Assembly (NCBI GenBank): GCA_949298665.1
Contig: CASFXO010000175.1
Location: forward strand, 1 to 11,513
Length of the DNA: 11,513 nt
Direction of reading: 5' to 3'
Origin: an uncultured Lentisphaeria bacterium
Lineage (GTDB): Bacteria; Verrucomicrobiota; Lentisphaeria; Victivallales; Victivallaceae
Positions 1-6,828 of this stretch are shown here, in pieces. A program made the translations under genes and the position numbers. The notes beneath the pieces were generated by a model. It was not told the DNA's origin. It made no database searches and saw only the letters and a program-made list of their open reading frames with translations. Position 1 is the stretch's first letter. The number at the start of each line of letters is the position of its first letter.

Positions 1-252
1 ATGGATTCGAGCGTGCTGACCAACACCGGAACGGTGACGGCCAAGACCATCTACAGCACCTATGCCACGGAACAGCAGTTCCTGGCGGATCAGTGCCGCG
101 GAACGGTGAAGCCGAAATACACTTCGTTTGTCGGCAATACCCCGAGCCCGGCGGCCGGATTGTTCGCGGCGCTGGCGGACCGCGCGGCGTCGTTCAACGC
201 CCGGTTCGATGGGGAAGCCGGTCAGGCGCTGGAGGAATTCCTGGCCTGCTGA
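1..252 (+). CDS. C-terminal part of an unrecognised protein (probably 5'-truncated)
   Basis: An open frame runs from the first base of the window to a TGA at 250-252, giving 83 residues. An ATG happens to be the first codon, but no upstream sequence is visible, so this is probably the tail of a longer gene. The residues are soluble in character, with an Ala-rich segment (GLFAALADRAASF) that could be a helix and a final ...LEEFLAC. There is no membrane segment and no motif I can place. A strong hairpin terminator starts 20 bases after the stop, which supports the frame as a real gene end. The next gene is convergent on the other strand. Function unknown; I am fairly sure it is coding, but not of its true start. 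Confidence 0.6.
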   Translation: MDSSVLTNTGTVTAKTIYSTYATEQQFLADQCRGTVKPKYTSFVGNTPSPAAGLFAALADRAASFNARFDGEAGQALEEFLAC

Positions 253-272
253 GGCTGAGTTTCCCGAATAGG

Positions 273-317
273 AAAAACTCCCGCATCTCCTTTAGAGGAA
301 ATGCGGGAGTTTTTTTT
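273..317 (+). terminator. Intrinsic terminator of the first gene, probably bidirectional
   Basis: A 14-base perfect inverted repeat (273-286 with 301-314, core ACTCCCGCAT / ATGCGGGAGT) encloses a further 4-base stem (288-291 with 296-299) and a TTAG loop. It is followed by a T run at 310-317. Five A residues begin the left arm, so the reverse transcript would also end in a U run. The hairpin may therefore back up termination of the convergent methionine synthase gene. Confidence 0.88.
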
Positions 318-356
318 GTGGAGAGTACCTGTCGGAGGGAGGGGATGAGCCTGCGG

Positions 357-390
357 AAAAAGGCGCCGGACGCGACTGCGTCCGACGCCT
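357..390 (-). terminator. Intrinsic terminator of the methionine synthase unit
   Basis: Read on the minus strand, a GC-rich hairpin lies 41 bases beyond the stop of the methionine synthase gene. Its arms are 361-365 with 386-390 and 367-373 with 378-384, with one C/A mismatch between them and a 4-base loop. It is followed by five T residues (the A run at 357-361 on the plus strand). This is the expected rho-independent form and separates the gene from its convergent neighbour. Confidence 0.75.
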
Positions 391-430
391 GCGGCATGAG
401 CTTCCGCCGAAGTCCGATACCGGTTGTGCT

Positions 431-2842
431 TCAGCGGGTGAATTCCCGGGCGATCTTGACGGTCTGCATGGCATCGGCGGCGTAATTCGCACCGATTTTC
501 AGGGCATATTCCTCGGACAGTACCGCGCCGCCGACGATGAAGCGGAGGTGGTCCAGGTGCCGTTCATGCGCCAGGTGGATGATATGATTCATTTCCGTCA
601 TCGTGGTGGTCATCAGCGCGGAGAGGCCGATCAGAGTGGTCCGAGTACTTTCGGCGGTGTCAAGAATGGTTTCCGCAGCGACATCCTTGCCCAGGTCGAT
701 GACGTCAAATCCATAATTGCGCAGCATCAGTCCGACGATGTTCTTGCCGATGTCATGAATATCCCCCTTGACCGTGGCTAGAATGATGCGGGGACGCTGC
801 TGCCGGTCATCGTCCCGGATTTCCAGCATCGGGGACAGGATCTGCATGGCCCGGCGCATGGCATCGGCACTCTGCACCAGTTGCGGCAGGAAAAATTCTT
901 TTTTCTCGAAACGATCACCCACCAGAGTGATGGCGGGAATGAGCGTTTCATGGACCAGCTGCGATGCCGTCAGGCCGGATTGCAGGGCGGTCTGAACCAA
1001 TTCGTCGATCTGTTCCTGATGGCCATGGAGTACTGCTTGAAACAGTTTTTCCGCCGGAGAAGACGTGTTGGTTGCGGCGGGGTGTTCCACTACGGCGCCG
1101 GCACCGGCTGCGGCGTAGTGGGAAAGATAAGTCGTCATTCTGGCGTCCCGGCGGGTCAGGACATCCGACGCCCGCGCCAGGTCCATGATACCGGGCGCCG
1201 CGGGATTGGCGATCGCCATATTGAGACCGCGCCCCAGCGCCATACCGAGAAAGGCGGCATTGACCAGTTCCCGGCGGGGCAGTCCGAAGCTGATGTTGGA
1301 CAGTCCGCAAACCGTATTGGCATGCAGGACGCGCGAGGCGTATTCAAGGGTGTCCAGCGTCAGCCGGGCGGCATCCGGATTGGCGGAAACCGTCATGACC
1401 AGTGCGTCGATGCAGCAGTCGCATGGACGGATGCCGTAGGCCGCGGCGCGGTCGAAAATAGTATTCAACGCTTCGATCCGTCCTTCCAGAGTGTCGGGGA
1501 TCCCGGCGTCCGTCAACGGCAGGACAATCAGCATGGCGCCGTAACGGGCCGCCACCGGCAGCAAGTTCTCCAGCCGGTTTCGTTCGGCGGTGATGGAGTT
1601 GAACAACGCCCGCCCGGGATAGTGACGCAAGGCGGCTTCGGCCGCGGCCGGATCGGTGGTATCGATGCAGAGCGGCGTCGGAACGGTGCTGATGATTTCC
1701 GCGACCAGCCGGGGCAGCATTTCTGCTTCGTCGATGCCGGCCATGCCGCAGTTGACATCCAGCAGCGCGGCGCCCTGTTCGGTCTGTTCTTCGGCGAATT
1801 CGCGGACCAGAGTCAGGTCACCTTCCCGCAGCTGATCCTGAAGTCGTTTTTTGCCGGTGGGATTGATGCGTTCCCCGATGATCGCGAACGGTTGTTCGGG
1901 GGCCAGTACGCGGAATTCCCGTGCCCCGGAAACCACGCCGGTGTGCTGGGGGGCAATTCCGGGGGGAGTCAGATTGAGGATCGCTTCTCCGAGCTGCCGG
2001 ATATGGTCCGGCGTGGTGCCGCAGCAGCCGCCGACCAGACCGGCTCCGGCGGCGACGATGGCCGCCGTCCGGACGGCGAATTCTTCCGGTCCGAGGTCAA
2101 AGACGGTATGCAGATCCACCAGCTGCGGCATACCGGCATTGGGTTTCGCGACCAGTGGAATCCGGGCGAAGTCCCGGAGTCGGGCAATGATGGGGAGCAT
2201 GTTTTCCGGACCGGTGGAGCAGTTGCAGCCGAACGCATCCGCACCGAGCGCCTGAAGCGTGACCAGCGCGCAAACCGCGTCGCATCCGGTCAGCGTCCGG
2301 CCGTTCTGGTCAAACGTCATGGTGACGATGACCGGCAGATCGCACAATTCGCGGATGGCCAGCAGCGCCGCCCGGGCTTCCTGCAGATCCATCATGGTTT
2401 CCACCACGAATCCGGAGACCCCGCCCTCCAGCAGTGCGGCGGCCTGTTCCCGGTAGACCCCCACCGCCTCCTCGAACGGCAGATCGCCATACGGTTCGAT
2501 GAATTGTCCGGTCGGCGCCATGTCGCCGAACGCATAAGCGCGTCCGTTCAGGTTCCGGACCGTCAGTTCCGCCAGTTCGCGGTTGATTTCCGTGGTTTTT
2601 CCGCCCAGGCCGAATTCATCCAGCTTCAGGCGGTTGGCGCCGAAACTCGGGACATAGATGATGCGGGAACCGGCCCGCAGATATTCCTCCTGTACCGCGG
2701 CGGCGGCTTCCGGATGGGCCAGCACCCATTCCTCCGGACAGACGCCGCCGGGCATGCCGCGTTTGATCAGTTCGGTGCCGGTGGCGCCGTCAAGCAGAAT
2801 CACATGTTTTTGCTGCAGGGTGCGAAATTCGTCCCGGGTCAT
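431..2842 (-). CDS. metH: Cobalamin-dependent methionine synthase, short form without reactivation domain
   Basis: This enzyme transfers the methyl group of methyltetrahydrofolate via cobalamin to homocysteine, making methionine in the cytosol. The 803 residues hold four modules. The homocysteine methyltransferase barrel (about 10-290) carries DGATGTEL near the start and zinc-site cysteines in GCNCSTGPE (C208) and GGCCGTTP (C273, C274). The pterin-binding barrel (about 315-570) has GERINPTGKK. The cobalamin cap (about 590-680) has GDRFEKKEFFLPQLVQSADAM. The B12 domain (about 685-803) has VKGDIHDIGKN, with H696 as the expected cobalt ligand. The protein ends after the B12 domain, so the roughly 330-residue S-adenosylmethionine reactivation domain of E. 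coli MetH (about 1227 residues) is absent, as in the Thermotoga-type enzyme. The ATG at 2842 is preceded by GGAG at a normal distance. The upstream permease gene is 76 bases away, so co-transcription is possible. No cobalamin or SAM riboswitch is recognisable upstream. Confidence 0.93.
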   Translation of the reverse strand: MTRDEFRTLQQKHVILLDGATGTELIKRGMPGGVCPEEWVLAHPEAAAAVQEEYLRAGSRIIYVPSFGANRLKLDEFGLGGKTTEINRELAELTVRNLNGRAYAFGDMAPTGQFIEPYGDLPFEEAVGVYREQAAALLEGGVSGFVVETMMDLQEARAALLAIRELCDLPVIVTMTFDQNGRTLTGCDAVCALVTLQALGADAFGCNCSTGPENMLPIIARLRDFARIPLVAKPNAGMPQLVDLHTVFDLGPEEFAVRTAAIVAAGAGLVGGCCGTTPDHIRQLGEAILNLTPPGIAPQHTGVVSGAREFRVLAPEQPFAIIGERINPTGKKRLQDQLREGDLTLVREFAEEQTEQGAALLDVNCGMAGIDEAEMLPRLVAEIISTVPTPLCIDTTDPAAAEAALRHYPGRALFNSITAERNRLENLLPVAARYGAMLIVLPLTDAGIPDTLEGRIEALNTIFDRAAAYGIRPCDCCIDALVMTVSANPDAARLTLDTLEYASRVLHANTVCGLSNISFGLPRRELVNAAFLGMALGRGLNMAIANPAAPGIMDLARASDVLTRRDARMTTYLSHYAAAGAGAVVEHPAATNTSSPAEKLFQAVLHGHQEQIDELVQTALQSGLTASQLVHETLIPAITLVGDRFEKKEFFLPQLVQSADAMRRAMQILSPMLEIRDDDRQQRPRIILATVKGDIHDIGKNIVGLMLRNYGFDVIDLGKDVAAETILDTAESTRTTLIGLSALMTTTMTEMNHIIHLAHERHLDHLRFIVGGAVLSEEYALKIGANYAADAMQTVKIAREFTR

Positions 2843-2881
2843 ATCGGTCTCCGCATGGTTGAGTTGTCAATGTCACGGAAG

Positions 2882-2890
2882 AATATAGCA
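2882..2890 (-). promoter_or_regulatory. Candidate extended -10 promoter for the methionine synthase gene
   Basis: On the minus strand the 76-base gap contains TGC-TATATT, an extended -10 element about 40 bases before the start codon. The matching -35 is poor (TGGAAA at 17 bases). The element is flanked by two copies of TTCCGTG spaced 15 bases apart. It may let metH be expressed apart from the permease, but this is only a sequence match. Confidence 0.35.
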
Positions 2891-2918
2891 CGGAAATCCG
2901 CGTTTTCCACGGCAACCC

Positions 2919-3827
2919 TCAATGCAGAGCGACAATCACCAGTCCGGTCAGCAGCAGCGTCAGACCGACCCATTTGGGGCGGGTCTTTTTTTCGTGCAGC
3001 AGCCAGATGCCGAGCAGGGCTCCGATCGGGATGCTCAACTGCCGGAAGGCCACGACGTAACTGACGTTGCTGGCCTGGGTCATGGCGGCCAGCACCAGCG
3101 TGTATCCGGCACTGCAGATCAAACCCGAAAGCAGTGGATAGGCCGGAGCGGTGCGCAGAAGCTGTTTGAGGTTGTTCCGTTCCGTCCGGTTGTACAGAAT
3201 ATAAGGTAAGAGGAAGAGTTCGATGGCGATGTTTTCCAGGGAAATGTAAAGCAGCGCGGGACGGAACGGTCCGGCATCGGGCGCTGCCGCGCGCAGCAGC
3301 CCCATCGCTTCGCTGTCGACGACCGAATAGACGGCGGTGGAAAAAGCCGCCCCCAGAATGAACAGAAACCCGGCTCCCCGCAGTCCTCCGAATCGGGCGA
3401 GCGCCCGGAAGTTCGGCTGCGGCAGCACCAGGCAACCGATGAAGACCAGTGCCATGCCGCCGAGCGCGGAGAAGGAGAGCGGCGCTCCCAGCCCGAAAAG
3501 CCCCGTGATCATCGGCGTGAACAGGATCGGGATCGAGCGCGCCAGCGGATACGCCACGGAAATTTCCGTCAATCGGTAGGCGTTGCCGAGCATGTTGTAG
3601 TAAACCGCCTGTACCGCTCCGGTCAGTGCCAGAAGCAGCCAGAACCGGGCGGAGACATTGCCCAGCAGATAGCCGAATCCCAGAAAACACGGAAACAGCG
3701 CCGTGACCGAGGCGGTGGTCGATACCAGAAAAAACGCCCCGGACGGGGTTCGGGATTTGCATAGAAGATTCCAGGTCGCATGAGTGAAGGCCGAGGTCCC
3801 GACCAGCAGCAGCGCAAACAGCGTCAT
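2919..3827 (-). CDS. EamA/DMT-superfamily permease
   Basis: This is a 302-residue, strongly hydrophobic inner-membrane protein with about ten predicted membrane helices in two related halves, the standard size and layout of EamA (drug/metabolite transporter) permeases. The first half ends with AYPLARSIPILFTPM. The second ends with SYVVAFRQLSIPIGALLGIWLLHEKK, then a short basic loop and a final helix (VGLTLLLTGLVIVAL), which is the typical EamA repeat ending. Such proteins export or import small metabolites such as amino acids, sugars or nucleosides, and the substrate cannot be inferred here. I chose the ATG at 3827 over the in-frame TTG at 3833: AGGAG at 3838-3842 sits 10 bases from the ATG but only 4 from the TTG. 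Methionine synthase follows 76 bases downstream. An amino-acid-related role is possible but unproven. Confidence 0.85.
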   Translation of the reverse strand: MTLFALLLVGTSAFTHATWNLLCKSRTPSGAFFLVSTTASVTALFPCFLGFGYLLGNVSARFWLLLALTGAVQAVYYNMLGNAYRLTEISVAYPLARSIPILFTPMITGLFGLGAPLSFSALGGMALVFIGCLVLPQPNFRALARFGGLRGAGFLFILGAAFSTAVYSVVDSEAMGLLRAAAPDAGPFRPALLYISLENIAIELFLLPYILYNRTERNNLKQLLRTAPAYPLLSGLICSAGYTLVLAAMTQASNVSYVVAFRQLSIPIGALLGIWLLHEKKTRPKWVGLTLLLTGLVIVALH

Positions 3828-3837
3828 AACCAAATTA

Positions 3838-3842
3838 CTCCT
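3838..3842 (-). promoter_or_regulatory. Ribosome binding site deciding the permease start
   Basis: AGGAG on the minus strand lies 10 bases before the ATG at 3827 and only 4 bases before an in-frame TTG at 3833. The ATG is therefore the better start. Confidence 0.6.
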
Positions 3843-4096
3843 GATTTCAGGGCGGGGCGGCGGCGCGGGGAACGTCCGGGCTCGGCGTGTCGCAGCTCCT
3901 CTGCGGAAACAACAACTTCAGATAATATAGTATGGCATTGTTTTTTTACCACCTTGAAAAAGACGGAGGTGAGCACTTTTTGAGCGGAAAATCGTCAGAC
4001 GGCGGTTATCGGCCAATTCATCCGGTGAAAAGGGCCGGGCGGAGAAAAATGAATAGATCATGGATCAGTTTGGCGATGTTATCCGCGACGGCGGTG

Positions 4097-4125
4097 TTGT
4101 CTTCCCGGAAAGCTTTGATTATAAT
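4097..4125 (+). promoter_or_regulatory. Sigma70-type promoter of the prepilin / propeller / regulator operon
   Basis: TTGTCT (4097-4102), a 17-base spacer and a perfect TATAAT (4120-4125) form a near-consensus housekeeping promoter. The start point would be near 4132, giving a leader of about 54 bases. No terminator or comparable promoter is visible before 8909, so all four genes are probably on one transcript. Confidence 0.75.
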
Positions 4126-4133
4126 GTTCACGG
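4123..4133 (+). promoter_or_regulatory. Candidate operator AATGTTCACGG over the operon start point
   Basis: This 11-mer overlaps the end of the -10 box and the expected start point. It occurs again, in the same orientation relative to transcription, inside the spacer of the promoter of the PHP hydrolase gene (minus strand, 10458-10468). A repressor bound here would block transcription directly. The tandem GntR/LacI-type regulators in this operon are the natural candidates, but this is inference. Confidence 0.35.
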
Positions 4134-4170
4134 TTGGGAATCTGGAAAACTCTGTTTTCTGAGGAATTGG

Positions 4171-4175
4171 AAGGG
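4171..4175 (+). promoter_or_regulatory. Ribosome binding site of the prepilin-like gene
   Basis: AAGGG ends 10 bases before the ATG at 4186. A second purine stretch, GAGGAA (4161-4166), lies further up and could serve the out-of-frame ATG at 4178. That ATG opens a three-codon frame whose TGA overlaps the real start. Confidence 0.5.
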
Positions 4176-4185
4176 TCATGTGGTT

Positions 4186-4938
4186 ATGAAGAGACAGCGT
4201 TTTACTTTGATCGAGCTGCTGGTGGTCATTGCGGTCATCGCGATTCTGGCTTCCATGCTGCTGCCGTCCCTGAACAAGGCACGCGAAACCGCCAACCGCG
4301 CCTCCTGCCTGAGCAATCTGAAACAACTCGGCGTTGCCGCCATGTTGTACGGTGCCAATTATGATGATCGGCTGCCGTATTATGCCGATACGACCTGTCC
4401 CGGCGTGGTCGGCAAGGCGAAAGGCGGTTGGCCCGCGGTGTTCTCCCGGGAAAAACTGGTCGGCGACGGCACCGTGATGGTTTGCCGGAAACGATATGCC
4501 GCCCCTTACGGCAGTCCCGGGGGCGCTTATCTCGACGTTCTGCGCGGAAGTGTGCGCAAACAGGAGTGGAACGTTTCCGTATTTGCGTTTGTCTCTTATG
4601 GGTACAACTACTGTTATCTGGGCGGCGGCACGGAGGAGAATGCCAGATTGTCCGGTATTCGGAAACCGTCCGCGACCATCTGTTATGCGGAAAGCCGCTA
4701 CAACAGTACCGATGCCGAGCAGGCTTTGCGCGGTTATTATCAGGTGTATTACCAGGAGAGTTCCGGGGCCGCCGGGCAGCTTTCGGCCCAGATTCATGAA
4801 AACATGGTGCCGGTCGCCTGGGTGGACGGACATGTAACCGGGGAAGTCGTGCAGGACCGCGTCCATCCGTATCAGTCTCCGGTTTTTAATCGCGGTTGGA
4901 GCATCGGACATATCGATAACCACTGGGATATTTTTTAA
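4186..4938 (+). CDS. Prepilin-type N-terminal cleavage/methylation protein with H-X9-DG domain
   Basis: This 250-residue protein is of the pseudopilin-like class abundant in Lentisphaerota and Planctomycetota. A short basic leader (MKRQR) is followed by FTLIELLVVIAVIAILASMLLPSL, the hydrophobic helix used for membrane anchoring and pilin assembly, with the conserved Glu at E10 (+5). The long helix continues as KARETANRASCLSNLKQLG. The globular part is rich in Tyr and has cysteines at C71, C100, C143 and C166. Near the end an exact H-X9-DG motif is present (H204, D214-G215), the processing-associated signature of this family. The usual Gly before the cleavage point is Arg5 here. I chose the ATG at 4186 because it directly precedes the leader, has AAGGG 10 bases upstream and lies after the promoter; the upstream extension of the frame would include the promoter itself. 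The stop is 2 bases before the next gene. The protein is probably exported, with an unknown structural or surface role. Confidence 0.9.
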   Translation: MKRQRFTLIELLVVIAVIAILASMLLPSLNKARETANRASCLSNLKQLGVAAMLYGANYDDRLPYYADTTCPGVVGKAKGGWPAVFSREKLVGDGTVMVCRKRYAAPYGSPGGAYLDVLRGSVRKQEWNVSVFAFVSYGYNYCYLGGGTEENARLSGIRKPSATICYAESRYNSTDAEQALRGYYQVYYQESSGAAGQLSAQIHENMVPVAWVDGHVTGEVVQDRVHPYQSPVFNRGWSIGHIDNHWDIF

Positions 4939-4940
4939 AA

Positions 4941-6815
4941 ATGAAGGCTTTTTTCCGGTTGTTGCTGCTGGTCATGGTGGTGACGGTAAAGGCGGAGCCA
5001 CTTCGGATTGAATCTCTGGGGGCGCCGGTGCGGGGCTCCATTTCCCTGCCGGTGATCGGCCTGACCCGTTCCGCCGACGGTCGGATCCGGGCATGGGCTC
5101 CGGTCCGGCATCCGGATCGGCGGGGAGTGCTGGGGGTGGACCCGGACACGGGCAAAACGATCTGGCTGGATTTGTCCGAATACCGGCCGCGGGTGCTGCT
5201 GGCCCGGACCTCGGGCGACAAACTGTTTGCCATGGTCGGGCCCGGCAAGGACGGCATCGTCGTGGAATTTCATCCCGATGACGGTACGCGGAAGGTGCAT
5301 CATTTGCCGCTGACGAATGATTACTTTCTGAATGTTGCCGCAGACGTTTCGCCCGAAGGCGTTTTTTACGCGGGGACCTATCCGGAAGTGGAAATCGGCT
5401 GGCTGGATCCGGCAACCGGAGCAACCGGTGCCAGCGGCCGGGTAAGTCCCGATCCGGCGCAGAAGTACGTGATCGATCTGTTTGTCGGTCGGGATGGATA
5501 CATCTACTTTTCCGCGGGCGAAAAGCATCCGGAAGTGTGGAGTTATCATCCCGGATCGAAGCGTTCCCGGCAGCTGGTGCCGGAGGAAATGCGCCGGAAA
5601 AACGGTCGGGTGCGGCTTTGGCGTGATGCCGAAGGCAATATTCATTTTGTTCTGAACGGACAGTATTTCCGGTGTTCCGACGGGACGGCGAATGTGGTTA
5701 CCGGGACGGATATGCCGTCGGTTCGGTACGATCATGACCATCTGCCTCCGGAAGTCCTGACGTTGCCGGATGGACGCCGGGCGCTGCGCATTGATCCCGA
5801 AGGACGGCTGGTGCTCGGGAATCCGGACGGGTCGGAAACCACGGTCGCTACCGATTTTTCTCCATTGCATCCGCTGGTGTATTCCATCAGTCCCGGGCTG
5901 AATGGCCGGATCTGGGTCGGCAGTTTTTCGCCGGCGGCTCTGGCCTCTTTTGAACACGGGGACGCGCGACCGGTTTTCCGTCAGTATGGCAAGCCGTCAC
6001 GCGGTGGCGTGCAGATCTACTGCTGCCGGGAATTGCCGGGGGGACGGTTGCTGCTCAGCAGCTATGTCAATGCGTATCTGGATCTGCTGGATGTCAATAC
6101 CGGACAGAGCAAGCCGATCGTCTGTTTGGGGGAAAGTGCTTCCCAGGACCGGGTCTTTCAGTTGCTTCAGGGGAGTGATGGACGGATTTTCGGACCGGCC
6201 ATGCCGCTGAAAGGCCTGCTTGGCGGCGGGATCGTCGAATGGAATCCGGAGACGGAAGCATGGCATTTTACCCGCAACGTCATCCCGGATCAGAGCATCC
6301 GGGCGCTGGCGGAAACGGCCGACGGCTGTTTATTCGGGGTTTCGGATATCAACGGTGGCACCAGTGCGGTTGCAAAAGCGGAAAATGCCTGTATCTTTCT
6401 ATGGGATCCCGCTTCCCGGAAAGTGGTGTGGCAGTTCGAACCCCGGAAACGGGAACAATATTATCTGGGGGCCTTCCATCTGGATGAGAACCGGATATGG
6501 ACGTTGGGGCGTACTTTCCGGACCGTTTTTCTGGTGGATGTCAACCGGCGGCGGGTGGTCAGGGAGGTCCTGATCCGGGAAAAAGGCACCATGAAGCCGA
6601 TCGGCAGTTTCAACGGGCGGGCCTATGTATTTGTTGGAGATGCACTGATGGAGATTGATTTTGAAAACGGGCGGGCGGTGCCGATTCTCCGCTCGCCGGT
6701 GATCGCACGGAAATTTTCCGGCAGTCTGCATGACTCGCAGGCGGAATGTCTGACCGCTGACGGGACCATTTATTTCGGTGCCGGCGCGGAACTTTACCGG
6801 ATTCGTCTGCGCTAG
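4941..6815 (+). CDS. Secreted beta-propeller repeat protein
   Basis: The 624 residues begin with a clear signal peptide: a basic start, a Leu/Val-rich core (about 6-16) and a V-K-A cleavage context near residue 18. The mature part carries short motifs of the type DG-x-I-x-x-x-x-G. They recur near residues 44, 92, 137, 184, 229, 319, 366, 411, 458, 514, 556 and 605, with a weaker one near 277. Examples are DGYIYFSAG, NGRIWVGSF and DGTIYFGAG. The period of about 46 residues is that of beta-propeller blades (streptogramin-lyase, SMP-30 or Reg_prop-like), and 13-14 blades would make two seven-bladed propellers. I see no catalytic signature, so binding or a lyase-like activity are both open. The start is only 2 bases after the stop of the prepilin-like gene and lacks a good ribosome binding site, suggesting translational coupling. 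The function is probably extracellular or periplasmic, and the substrate is unknown. Confidence 0.85.
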   Translation: MKAFFRLLLLVMVVTVKAEPLRIESLGAPVRGSISLPVIGLTRSADGRIRAWAPVRHPDRRGVLGVDPDTGKTIWLDLSEYRPRVLLARTSGDKLFAMVGPGKDGIVVEFHPDDGTRKVHHLPLTNDYFLNVAADVSPEGVFYAGTYPEVEIGWLDPATGATGASGRVSPDPAQKYVIDLFVGRDGYIYFSAGEKHPEVWSYHPGSKRSRQLVPEEMRRKNGRVRLWRDAEGNIHFVLNGQYFRCSDGTANVVTGTDMPSVRYDHDHLPPEVLTLPDGRRALRIDPEGRLVLGNPDGSETTVATDFSPLHPLVYSISPGLNGRIWVGSFSPAALASFEHGDARPVFRQYGKPSRGGVQIYCCRELPGGRLLLSSYVNAYLDLLDVNTGQSKPIVCLGESASQDRVFQLLQGSDGRIFGPAMPLKGLLGGGIVEWNPETEAWHFTRNVIPDQSIRALAETADGCLFGVSDINGGTSAVAKAENACIFLWDPASRKVVWQFEPRKREQYYLGAFHLDENRIWTLGRTFRTVFLVDVNRRRVVREVLIREKGTMKPIGSFNGRAYVFVGDALMEIDFENGRAVPILRSPVIARKFSGSLHDSQAECLTADGTIYFGAGAELYRIRLR

Positions 6816-6828
6816 GGGGAGGGGCGGC

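Larger units (their letters stand above)
3828..4185. other. Divergent intergenic region between permease and prepilin-like operon
   Basis: There is no convincing gene in these 358 bases. The permease-proximal part (3841-3900) is very GC-rich. The middle (about 3916-3960) is AT-rich and holds a weak minus-strand -10 match, TATATT at 3924-3929, with no good -35. The right end carries the clear plus-strand promoter at 4097-4125, a possible operator on its start point and the ribosome binding site of the prepilin-like gene. A small open frame at 3932-4162 has no ribosome binding site and was not accepted. Confidence 0.6.

Noticed and set aside
2843..2918. Cobalamin or S-adenosylmethionine riboswitch upstream of methionine synthase
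   Set aside because: The gap is only 76 bases, too short for a cobalamin riboswitch, and no SAM-riboswitch core or terminator hairpin is visible.
881..3064. Long plus-strand open frame of 727 residues
   Set aside because: It lies antisense to the methionine synthase gene, has a low-complexity Gly/Arg/Gln-rich composition and no recognisable domain. Long antisense frames are expected opposite GC-rich genes.
3932..4162. Small plus-strand open frame of 76 residues in the intergenic region
   Set aside because: It has no ribosome binding site, starts upstream of and runs through the promoter at 4097-4125, and shows no recognisable sequence.
4018..4923. Minus-strand open frame of 301 residues
   Set aside because: It is antisense to the prepilin-like gene and spans that gene's promoter, with no motif or ribosome binding site. 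The sense frame has clear family signatures.
4935..5957. Minus-strand open frame of 340 residues
   Set aside because: It is antisense to the propeller gene, rich in Arg, Pro and His, with no family features.
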